10,228 nt of DNA. Origin: DASTGO01 sp035719045. Its GTDB lineage: Bacteria; Actinomycetota; Actinomycetes; Actinomycetales; Kineosporiaceae. Position numbers and translations under genes: made by a program. The notes under the pieces are model-generated. The model made no database searches. It was not told where the DNA came from and worked only from the letters and a program-made list of their open reading frames with translations. The stretch is taken from contig DASTGO010000197.1 of assembly GCA_035719045.1 (NCBI GenBank), positions 1 through 10,228 on the forward strand, written 5' to 3'. Positions 1 through 8,712 of this stretch are shown piece by piece (position 1 is the first letter of the stretch; every line of letters starts with the position of its first letter).

Positions 1-3557
<3,557 letters not shown>

Positions 3558-3567
3558 GTCCTGGCGT

Positions 3568-3657
3568 CCGGTCTGCTGCGGGGCGGGCGCGGGCGGTCCG
3601 GCATCCGGTGGGCCCTGGTGCCCGGTCTGCTGCGGGGCGGGCGCGGGCGGTCCGGCA
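3568..3657. repeat. 36-bp perfect direct repeat within a 54-bp-period tandem duplication
   Basis: A 36-bp sequence beginning CCGGTCTGCTGCGGGG occurs at 3568-3603 and again, identically, at 3622-3657. The spacers also resemble each other (3557-3567 against 3611-3621 match at 8 of 11 positions), so this is an imperfect tandem duplication of 54-bp period starting just after the mfd stop. No arm-and-loop typical of a terminator is visible in it. A slippage-type duplication in non-coding DNA is the simplest explanation. Confidence 0.9.
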
Positions 3658-3704
3658 CGGCGATCCCTTGTCGCGCAGGCGATGTGCGCCTCGGCGTACC
3701 CTCC

Positions 3705-3762
3705 TTCGTCACAACCCGCGTGTCGGCCCCCTGGCTCGGCGTGTTGCCGCCGTTCTGACGAA
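3705..3762. repeat. 58-bp palindromic element, left copy
   Basis: Bounded by TTCGTCA (3705-3711) and TGACGAA (3756-3762), so its ends can pair around a 44-nt middle. Aligned without gaps to the reverse complement of 4751-4808 it matches at about 40 of 58 positions, including the first 16 (TTCGTCACAACCCGCG). It ends 17 nt beyond the stop codon of the minus-strand DUF559 gene, where it could also act as a transcription terminator between the convergent genes. It may belong to a dispersed intergenic repeat or MITE-like family; that is inference from two copies. Confidence 0.7.
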
Positions 3763-3779
3763 TGACGGAACGGTGAGAG

Positions 3780-4661
3780 CTACCTGGCCCGGGCGGACAG
3801 TTCGCGGCGCACGTCCGAGATCAGGGCTGCTACCCAGGATGGCTCGAACATCACGTGCTCCCAGGTGAACCTCAGTACCGTCCAACCGGCGCGGACCAGT
3901 TCGTCGTAGCGGCGGCAGTCCCGCACGAAGGCGCCCCGTGTGCCGTGGTAGGTGTACGAGTCCCCTTCCACGGCCAGGCGGAGCCGGGGGTCGGCGAGAT
4001 CGACCTGGGCCCGTAGGGTGCCTGCCGCGATCCGGTGCTGCGGAACGAATCCCGGCAGGTCGGCCTCGACGACAACCGCTCGAAGTGCGGACTCGAACGG
4101 GTTGGCGGCCTCGGGACTGGCGGTGCGCACCACCCGGCGACAGCGGCGGCTGCCCGGGCCTCGTCGCCGGTGGGCGGCCCGCCACAGGTCGCCTTCGTCC
4201 ACCAGATCGGCGCGCAGGGCCGCATCGGCGACGGCCAGCGCCTCCCGGAAGGACAAGCCCGTGGCGCAGTCCAGGACGGTGCGCAGCGGCGTGGTCGCCC
4301 CCTCGGCGACCTCGTCGGGTGCAAGGGTGCACCAGTGGTACCTGACACCGTCGACCGGCGCCGGGCGCGAGCCGTGCGGGACGCTCACGTGCACTGCGTC
4401 CGGGGGCAGCAGGACCGGCAGGCCCCAGTGCTCGGCGGCTGCCAGATGGGACAGGACCCCGCGGGCCCGGGCCGCCACCTGTCGGGGGGACGGCAGGTCG
4501 GGCAGGACGTAACTGCCCCGCCCGACCCGAATCACGTCCCCGTGCCGGACCGCGGTCGCCAGCGCCCGGCCGGTGACCCGTTCCCGCAGGTCGCCCGCTC
4601 TCGCTGAGCCCCCGAGCCGGCGCAGCACCTCGGGCACGGTGAGGGGTCCGGGGTCAGCCAT
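3780..4661 (-). CDS. AbiEi-type winged-helix protein with C-terminal DUF559 (Vsr-like) nuclease fold
   Basis: 293 aa. Residues about 7-55 (VPEVLRRLGGSARAGDL to GRGSYVLPDLP) match the winged-helix start of type IV antitoxin AbiEi-family proteins, and LSHLAAAEHWGLP (70-82) continues that family's middle region. Residues about 188-285 are DUF559-like, a Vsr-type PD-(D/E)XK fold: E190, D221/D224, E232-x-D234 and H239, then the conserved ending RYDELVRAGWTVLRFTWEHV. Such fusions are common and often multicopy in actinomycetes, with no established function. No AbiEii-type nucleotidyltransferase toxin gene lies beside it, so calling it an antitoxin would be unsafe. No Shine-Dalgarno precedes the ATG; CAACCT six bases upstream on the coding strand could be a weak -10 for leaderless transcription. 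It stands alone, convergent with mfd and divergent from the lipoprotein gene, between two 58-bp inverted elements. Confidence 0.88.
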   Translation of the reverse strand: MADPGPLTVPEVLRRLGGSARAGDLRERVTGRALATAVRHGDVIRVGRGSYVLPDLPSPRQVAARARGVLSHLAAAEHWGLPVLLPPDAVHVSVPHGSRPAPVDGVRYHWCTLAPDEVAEGATTPLRTVLDCATGLSFREALAVADAALRADLVDEGDLWRAAHRRRGPGSRRCRRVVRTASPEAANPFESALRAVVVEADLPGFVPQHRIAAGTLRAQVDLADPRLRLAVEGDSYTYHGTRGAFVRDCRRYDELVRAGWTVLRFTWEHVMFEPSWVAALISDVRRELSARAR

Positions 4662-4700
4662 CCAGCCAGGTTGCCGGGACCGGCGGCCACCCCGGCGGCC

Positions 4701-4709
4701 TTATCCACA
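4701..4709 (+). promoter_or_regulatory. Consensus DnaA-box sequence
   Basis: TTATCCACA at 4701-4709 is identical to the classical DnaA box. It is single, 40 bp upstream of the DUF559 start codon, with no second box or AT-rich tract nearby, so it is not an origin. It could titrate DnaA, link the gene to replication, or be chance. Confidence 0.4.
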
Positions 4710-4750
4710 GGCGCGTCGGTGGCCTGAGCCCGGGACGAGGCGGGCGGCCA

Positions 4751-4808
4751 TTCGTCACATTGGACGTGACACGCTGGCGAGCGGGCGAGACGCGCGGGTT
4801 GTGACGAA
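4751..4808. repeat. 58-bp palindromic element, right copy (inverted relative to the left)
   Basis: Bounded by TTCGTCACA (4751-4759) and TGTGACGAA (4800-4808), a perfect 9-bp inverted repeat around 40 nt. Its right end, CGCGGGTTGTGACGAA (4793-4808), is the exact reverse complement of 3705-3720. TGACGAATGACGG at 4802-4814 also recurs in direct orientation at 3756-3768. It has the same 58-bp length as the left copy. It lies between the divergent DUF559 and lipoprotein genes, about 120 bp before the latter's start. Confidence 0.72.
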
Positions 4809-4916
4809 TGACGGTTCGCTGCCGCCCGGTCGGTTGCCGTCTGGTCGGTTGTTGGCTCCGGGCGACGCGGTTGGTCCCGGGCGGGGGGCGGGCCGGGCGT
4901 GCTACCCCGGGGCCGC

Positions 4917-4929
4917 TAGCATCGCGCCT
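4917..4929 (+). promoter_or_regulatory. Candidate -10 hexamer for leaderless lipoprotein-mazG transcript
   Basis: TAGCAT at 4917-4922 fits the actinobacterial TAnnnT -10 pattern. Only 7 nt separate it from GTG 4930, placing the predicted transcription start at or next to the start codon. No Shine-Dalgarno is visible there, which supports a leaderless mRNA. I see no good -35 at normal spacing. Confidence 0.5.
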
Positions 4930-5541
4930 GTGACTGCCTTCCTGCCCTCGAAGCCCCGCCGCGGGCGCCGCCTGGCCGGCCTGGCCGTGGCCGTCGCCGC
5001 CGCGCTGACCGCCTCCGGCTGCGGCACGGTGCAGTCCGGCGCCGCGGCCGTGGTCGGCGATCGCCGGATCTCCGTGGCGGAACTGCAGCAGGCCACCACC
5101 GACCTCCAGTCGTACGTCAACGCCCGGCCCAACGCGACCGGTGCGAAGCAGACGGTCGGCCAGGACCAGGTCCTGCTGTACCTGGTCCTGGAGCCGTACC
5201 TGGTCAAGGCGGCCAGCGACGCCGGCGTCGGCGTCAGCGACGACGAAGCACGCAGCAAGTTCACCACCGCCAAGGTGGCCAAGCCCAGCCAGGGTGCCGT
5301 CGACGTGCTCCGGGCGGACTTCGCGCTGAGCAGCCTCACCCAGGCCAGGAAGGCGCAGGAGCTCAACTCCGTGGCCGAGCAGGTCCGCAGCCTCAAGATC
5401 GAGGTCAACCCGCGGTACGGCAAGTTCGACCCGCAGCAGATCCTCATCGTCCCGACCACCCCCGACTGGCTGCTCCAACCCTCCGGTGCCGCCGGTCCGG
5501 CCGGCGCGGGCACCCCGGCTCCCGACGCGCCGACCCCCTGA
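4930..5541 (+). CDS. SurA N-terminal-like lipoprotein (chaperone/foldase type, no PPIase domain)
   Basis: 203 aa from GTG 4930. Residues 1-31 form a lipoprotein signal: basic KPRRGRR, a hydrophobic Ala/Val/Leu stretch (15-28), then TASGC with C31 as the lipidated cysteine, so the mature protein should be anchored outside the cytoplasmic membrane. GAAAVVGDRRISVAELQQATTDLQ (about 37-60) resembles the start of the SurA_N/PrsA foldase domain, which continues to about residue 155. No peptidyl-prolyl isomerase domain follows, and the protein ends in an Ala/Pro/Gly-rich tail. A chaperone-like role in binding exported proteins is inferred, not shown. The frame stays open upstream to 4573, but the signal peptide and the TAGCAT hexamer fix the start at 4930. 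mazG begins 2 nt after its stop, so the pair is very probably one operon. Confidence 0.85.
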   Translation: MTAFLPSKPRRGRRLAGLAVAVAAALTASGCGTVQSGAAAVVGDRRISVAELQQATTDLQSYVNARPNATGAKQTVGQDQVLLYLVLEPYLVKAASDAGVGVSDDEARSKFTTAKVAKPSQGAVDVLRADFALSSLTQARKAQELNSVAEQVRSLKIEVNPRYGKFDPQQILIVPTTPDWLLQPSGAAGPAGAGTPAPDAPTP

Positions 5542-5543
5542 CG

Positions 5544-6521
5544 GTGGCGGACACCGGCCGGATCGTCCTGGTCGTCACCAGTCCCCGGGTGGCGCCGGGC
5601 CTGCTGTCCTGGCCTGCCTGGGAACTGCTGCGCAGCGCCGACGCGGTGCTGGCCGCCGAGCCGGACCCCGACTGGGTGCAGGCACTGGCCGACGCCGGGA
5701 TCGAGCTCGCCGACGTCTGCGACCTGCCGGTGGCGCACCGGGCCGGACGGCTGGTCGAGCTGGCCGCACCGGGACGGTCCGTCGCCTGGTTCGGGTCCCC
5801 GGACGGCGATCCCGGGCTCACCGACGCCCTGGCCGAACACCTCGGCCGGCAGGCGATCGCCGGACGTCCACCGGAGATCGAACTGGTCACCGGCTCGCAC
5901 GACGTGCCGGGAGCCCGGCTGGTCGACCTGGTCGCGGTGATGGACACCCTGCGCTCCCCGGGCGGCTGCCCCTGGGACGCCGAGCAGACGCACACCTCCC
6001 TCCTGCAGTACCTGCTGGAGGAGACCCACGAGGTGATCGAGGCCGTCGAGCGGGACGACCGGGACCACCTCGTCGAGGAGCTCGGCGACCTGCTGCTGCA
6101 GGTGGTGTTCCACGCCCGGATCGGTGAGGAGCGCCCCACCGCCCCGTTCGACATCGACGCGGTGGCCGCGGGCGTGGTGGCCAAACTGGTCCGGCGGCAT
6201 CCGCACGTCTTCGCCGATCCCGATGCCGAGGCCACCGCGGACGGTGTGCGGGTCAGCTGGGAGGAGCTCAAGGCGGCGGAGAAGCAGCGCGAGGGGCTGT
6301 TCGAAGGCATCCCCGCGACGTTGCCGGCGCTGGCCCGGGGCCAGAAGATGCTTGACCGGCTCGGCCATGCGGGCCGGGACCTGTCCGCCGCCGCCACCGC
6401 TGCCGCGGACGGGGACGCCCTGGTCACCAGGCTCCTGGACGCCCTGCTCCAGGCGCGTGCCGCCGGGGTGGACGCCGAGTCCGCCCTGCGTGCCGCTCTG
6501 GCCCGCCTCCCCGGGAACTGA
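5544..6521 (+). CDS. mazG: Nucleoside triphosphate pyrophosphohydrolase MazG
   Basis: 325 aa, the same length as I recall for M. tuberculosis MazG. It hydrolyses (d)NTPs, particularly non-canonical ones, to NMP and pyrophosphate with Mg2+, limiting mutagenic incorporation. The MazG domain begins near residue 130 with MDTLRSPGGCPWDAEQTH (CPWD at 142-145). The metal-binding signature is complete: EETHE at 159-163 (E159, E160, E163) and EELGD at 178-182 (E179, D182). VSWEELKAAEKQ follows, then a shorter helical C-terminal part. Residues 1-120 are not MazG fold; RIVLVVTSPRVAPGLLSWPAWELLRSAD reads like a worn-down tetrapyrrole-methylase N-terminus, as in YabN-type fusions. GTG 5544 lies 2 nt after the lipoprotein stop with no clear Shine-Dalgarno, so translation is probably coupled. 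The next in-frame Met is too far inside to be the start. Confidence 0.95.
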   Translation: MADTGRIVLVVTSPRVAPGLLSWPAWELLRSADAVLAAEPDPDWVQALADAGIELADVCDLPVAHRAGRLVELAAPGRSVAWFGSPDGDPGLTDALAEHLGRQAIAGRPPEIELVTGSHDVPGARLVDLVAVMDTLRSPGGCPWDAEQTHTSLLQYLLEETHEVIEAVERDDRDHLVEELGDLLLQVVFHARIGEERPTAPFDIDAVAAGVVAKLVRRHPHVFADPDAEATADGVRVSWEELKAAEKQREGLFEGIPATLPALARGQKMLDRLGHAGRDLSAAATAAADGDALVTRLLDALLQARAAGVDAESALRAALARLPGN

Positions 6522-6541
6522 CCTGGCGCGGGGGTTGAGCC

Positions 6542-6554
6542 TCCGGTAACCGGA
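6542..6554. promoter_or_regulatory. 13-bp perfect palindrome after mazG
   Basis: TCCGGTAACCGGA is a perfect odd palindrome (central A 6548) 20 bp after the mazG stop and about 90 bp before the next start. Its one-base centre cannot form a normal hairpin, so a dimeric protein-binding site is likelier than a terminator. It could also be chance in GC-rich DNA. Confidence 0.25.
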
Positions 6555-6630
6555 CTCCCCGGGAAGCGACGCAGCCCCGGCGCCCCGAGCCGACCCCCGG
6601 CAGGGCATCGTGGGCGGCAGGTTGCCACGG

Positions 6631-6642
6631 CAGGATGTGCCC
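6631..6642 (+). promoter_or_regulatory. Candidate -10 hexamer for leaderless DUF885 transcript
   Basis: CAGGAT (6631-6636) keeps the key A2 and T6 of the -10 element and is followed 6 nt later by ATG 6643, the same arrangement as before the lipoprotein gene. No Shine-Dalgarno precedes the ATG. No convincing -35 is seen. Confidence 0.42.
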
Positions 6643-8379
6643 ATGGACGACAGCAGTGCCGGCGGGCCGGGCCCGGTGGGTCCGACCGGTCCGGATCCGG
6701 CGGACGTCGCGGCCGGGCCGACCACGCACCGGTTCCGGGCCCTCGCCGCCCGGGTGCTCGACGCGATGCTGCAGGCTCATCCGGAGGCGGCCACCAAGCT
6801 CGGAGACCACCGTTTCGACCACCGGCTGACCGACCTGTCCGCGCAGGGCACCTCGGCCCGGGGCGCGATGCTGTCCGATGCGCTGTCCGCCCTCGACGAC
6901 GTGGACGACACCGCCCTGCCCGTCCCGGACCGGGTGGACCTGGAGATCCTCCGCACGGCCGTCGCCCGGGACCTGTGGCTGCTCACCGAACTGCGCGAGC
7001 ATGAGCACGACCCGCTGGTCCACCTGCCGGGTGAGGCCCTGTACCCGCTGCTGGCCCGTGAGGTCGGTGAGCCGGCCGTCCGGCTGCGGGCCCTGGCCGC
7101 GCGGATGGCGGGGATCCCGCACCGCCTGGCCACGGCCCGGGACGTCCTGCACGACCTGCCCGCGGTTCACGTCGAGACGGCGATCGGCCGGACGCGCGGC
7201 GTGCTCGGCATGCTCGGGGCGGAGCTGGACGGGCTGCTGGCCCTCGAGCCCGCCCTGACCGGTGAGGTGGCGCCGGCCCGGACCGCGGCGGCGGAGGCGC
7301 TGGAGGAGCATCTGCGCTGGCTGGAGGCCCAGCTTCCGCTCAGCGACGGCGATCCCCGGCTGGGCGCGCAGCAGTTCGCGGCCAAGCTCTGGTACACCCT
7401 GGACACCGAGACCACCCCGGATGCCCTGCTCACCCGTGCCGAGAGCGATCTGCAGGCGGTCGAGGAGGAACTCGCCGAGCTGGCTTCCCGGATCGCCGGT
7501 GCCCCGCCACGCCCCGGGCAGGTCCGTGAGGTGCTGGACCGGCTCGCCGCGACGGCCCCGGTGACCGACGCGACCATCGTGCGGCAGATCGAGGACGCCC
7601 TCGCGGCGGCCACGGCCCGGGTGCGGGAACTGGACCTGGTCACCGTCCCGGACGACCCGGTCCGGGTGATCGTCATGCCCCCCGCCCGCCGGGGTGTCGC
7701 GGTCGGCTACTGCGACCCGCCCGGACGGCTGGAACCGCCGGGCCCTGACGGCCGCCCGCTGCCGACCCTGCTGGCGATCTCGCCCGCGCCGCCCGGGTGG
7801 ACGCCGGAGCGGGTGGCCTCCTTCTACCGCGAGTACAACGGCCACCTGCTGCGGGACTTCACCGTGCACGAGGCGATGCCCGGGCACGCCCTGCAGTTCG
7901 CCCACGCCGCCCGGTACGCCGGCGGGAGCCGGGTCCGCGCCGCCCTCGGGTCCGGGCCGTTCGTGGAGGGCTGGGCGGTGTACGCGGAGTCGCTGATCGC
8001 CGCCGCCGGGCTCGGGCAGGGGGACGAGGTCGACGCGGGACTGCGGATGCAGCGGCTGAAGATGCTGCTGCGCTCGACGATCAACGCCGTCCTCGACGTG
8101 CGCGTGCACACCCGGGGGATGACCGAGGCCGAGGCGCTGGCGCTGATGACCGAGCGCGGGCACCAGGAGGCCGGTGAGGCGGCCGGCAAGTGGCGCCGGG
8201 CCCTGCTCACCTCCACCCAGCTGTCCACCTACCACGTCGGCTACCACGAGATGCGTGACGTGATGCAGCAGTTGCGTCATGCCCGGCCCGGCGCGGGGGA
8301 CCGCCGGCTGCACGACGACCTCCTCGCCCACGGCTGCCCGCCGCCCCGGCACCTGAAGACCCTGCTCGGCCTGGAGTGA
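6643..8379 (+). CDS. DUF885 family protein, predicted zinc metallopeptidase
   Basis: 578 aa, a normal length for DUF885 proteins. The zinc motif HEAMPGH is at 409-415 (7867-7887), with the glutamate of EGWAVYAE at 442 as probable third ligand. FYREYNGHLLRDFTV before it and RMQRLKMLLRSTINAVLDVRVHTRGMT after it also follow the family pattern. The N-terminal 350 residues are mostly helical; the first 25 are a disordered Gly/Pro stretch (GGPGPVGPTGPDP). There is no signal peptide or lipobox, so this member should be cytoplasmic, although some DUF885 proteins are exported. Family activity is presumed peptide or amide hydrolysis; I cannot infer the substrate. ATG 6643 is preferred to upstream GTG 6610, because the CAGGAT hexamer and the usual domain start both favour it. 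It lies 121 nt after mazG and may be transcribed alone or with mazG. Confidence 0.9.
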   Translation: MDDSSAGGPGPVGPTGPDPADVAAGPTTHRFRALAARVLDAMLQAHPEAATKLGDHRFDHRLTDLSAQGTSARGAMLSDALSALDDVDDTALPVPDRVDLEILRTAVARDLWLLTELREHEHDPLVHLPGEALYPLLAREVGEPAVRLRALAARMAGIPHRLATARDVLHDLPAVHVETAIGRTRGVLGMLGAELDGLLALEPALTGEVAPARTAAAEALEEHLRWLEAQLPLSDGDPRLGAQQFAAKLWYTLDTETTPDALLTRAESDLQAVEEELAELASRIAGAPPRPGQVREVLDRLAATAPVTDATIVRQIEDALAAATARVRELDLVTVPDDPVRVIVMPPARRGVAVGYCDPPGRLEPPGPDGRPLPTLLAISPAPPGWTPERVASFYREYNGHLLRDFTVHEAMPGHALQFAHAARYAGGSRVRAALGSGPFVEGWAVYAESLIAAAGLGQGDEVDAGLRMQRLKMLLRSTINAVLDVRVHTRGMTEAEALALMTERGHQEAGEAAGKWRRALLTSTQLSTYHVGYHEMRDVMQQLRHARPGAGDRRLHDDLLAHGCPPPRHLKTLLGLE

Positions 8380-8402
8380 CCATGCTCGGCCTGGAGTGAC
8401 CA
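8363..8402. repeat. 20-bp perfect tandem duplication across the DUF885 stop codon
   Basis: TGCTCGGCCTGGAGTGACCA occurs at 8363-8382 and again, identically, at 8383-8402. The first copy encodes the protein's last residues LGLE and the stop; the second lies entirely downstream. The protein is unchanged because the first stop is kept. Perfect identity suggests a recent slippage event, if it is not an assembly artefact. Confidence 0.95.
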
Positions 8403-8408
8403 TGCGCC

Positions 8409-8451
8409 GGCGTACGGGAGCCGTACGCCAGGGTACGGATCGCCGTACGCC
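8409..8451 (+). terminator. Clustered GTACG hairpins, terminator- or attenuator-like
   Basis: Thirty nt after the DUF885 stop lies a perfect 8-bp stem GGCGTACG (8409-8416) / CGTACGCC (8422-8429) with a 5-nt loop, then a 6-bp stem GTACGG (8433-8438) / CCGTAC (8443-8448) with a 4-nt loop. No U-tract follows, which is common for actinobacterial terminators. The arms can also pair differently: 8421-8426 with 8433-8438, or 8409-8416 with 8444-8451. Termination after DUF885 is the simplest reading. Confidence 0.5.
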
Positions 8452-8486
8452 GGGGTCCGCTCTGGCCGGTGTGTCGGGGTCCGCTC
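8451..8486. repeat. 12-bp direct repeat, 24-bp period
   Basis: CGGGGTCCGCTC occurs at 8451-8462 and at 8475-8486. It overlaps the end of the hairpin cluster and belongs to the general repetitiveness of this intergenic region. Confidence 0.8.
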
Positions 8487-8531
8487 GCCGAGGTGTGCCG
8501 GGGGCGGATCAGCGGCACCTCGGGTGCGGCC

Positions 8532-8578
8532 CGGAAGTCGGCACGGAAGTCGGCACGGGTGGCGGGAGTGGCGGGAGC
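8532..8578. repeat. Short tandem repeats: 12 bp x2, then 9 bp x2
   Basis: CGGAAGTCGGCA is repeated exactly at 8532-8543 and 8544-8555. Five bases later GGCGGGAGT (8561-8569) is followed by GGCGGGAGC (8570-8578). The rest of 8579-8690 is GC-rich with no feature I can support. Confidence 0.85.
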
Positions 8579-8694
8579 GGCGGCTAGGGTGGCCGTCGCG
8601 CCGGGTCCGTCCACGGCAGGGCCGGGCCGCGGCGACGGGGCGACGGGCTGCACGGGCGGCGGGGTCCGGCCGTAGGTGAGGGTCCGGGTGCGGT

Positions 8695-8702
8695 GAGGAA
8701 GG
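8695..8702 (+). promoter_or_regulatory. Ribosome binding site of the glycosyltransferase gene
   Basis: GAGGAAGG lies 10 nt before GTG 8713. It is the only clear Shine-Dalgarno in the window at a gene start, and it decides this start. Unlike the lipoprotein and DUF885 genes, this gene is therefore probably translated from a leadered mRNA. Confidence 0.7.
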
Positions 8703-8712
8703 CGGTCCGGTC

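Noticed and set aside
3568..3657. CRISPR array
   Set aside because: There are only two repeats with an 18-bp spacer, no dyad in the repeat and no cas genes.
3780..4661. Complete type IV toxin-antitoxin (AbiE) system
   Set aside because: No AbiEii nucleotidyltransferase reading frame occurs on either side; only the antitoxin-like domain is present.
4701..4709. Replication origin
   Set aside because: There is one DnaA box only, with no AT-rich tract and no dnaA/dnaN or rep gene.
4573..4929. Upstream extension of the lipoprotein frame
   Set aside because: It would bury the lipoprotein signal 119 residues inside the protein, overlap the DUF559 gene and run through the 58-bp element.
6610..6642. 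GTG 6610 as start of DUF885
   Set aside because: The candidate -10 hexamer lies inside this stretch and the family does not need the extra 11 residues; it is not fully excluded.
4902..6725. 607-codon open frame on the minus strand over the lipoprotein and mazG genes
   Set aside because: It runs antisense to two recognisable genes, is low-complexity in Gly/Arg/Gln/Val, and is explained by the lack of stops in GC-rich DNA.
6424..8403. 659-codon open frame on the minus strand over DUF885
   Set aside because: It is antisense to a gene with a clear zinc motif; its composition is that of a shadow frame and no domain is recognisable.
8402..8587. 61-codon open frame (ATG 8402) with GGAG 5 nt upstream
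   Set aside because: The SD-ATG arrangement is a by-product of the 20-bp duplication. The product is Arg/Gly-rich, encoded by hairpins and tandem repeats, and ends in a Gly/Ser repeat.
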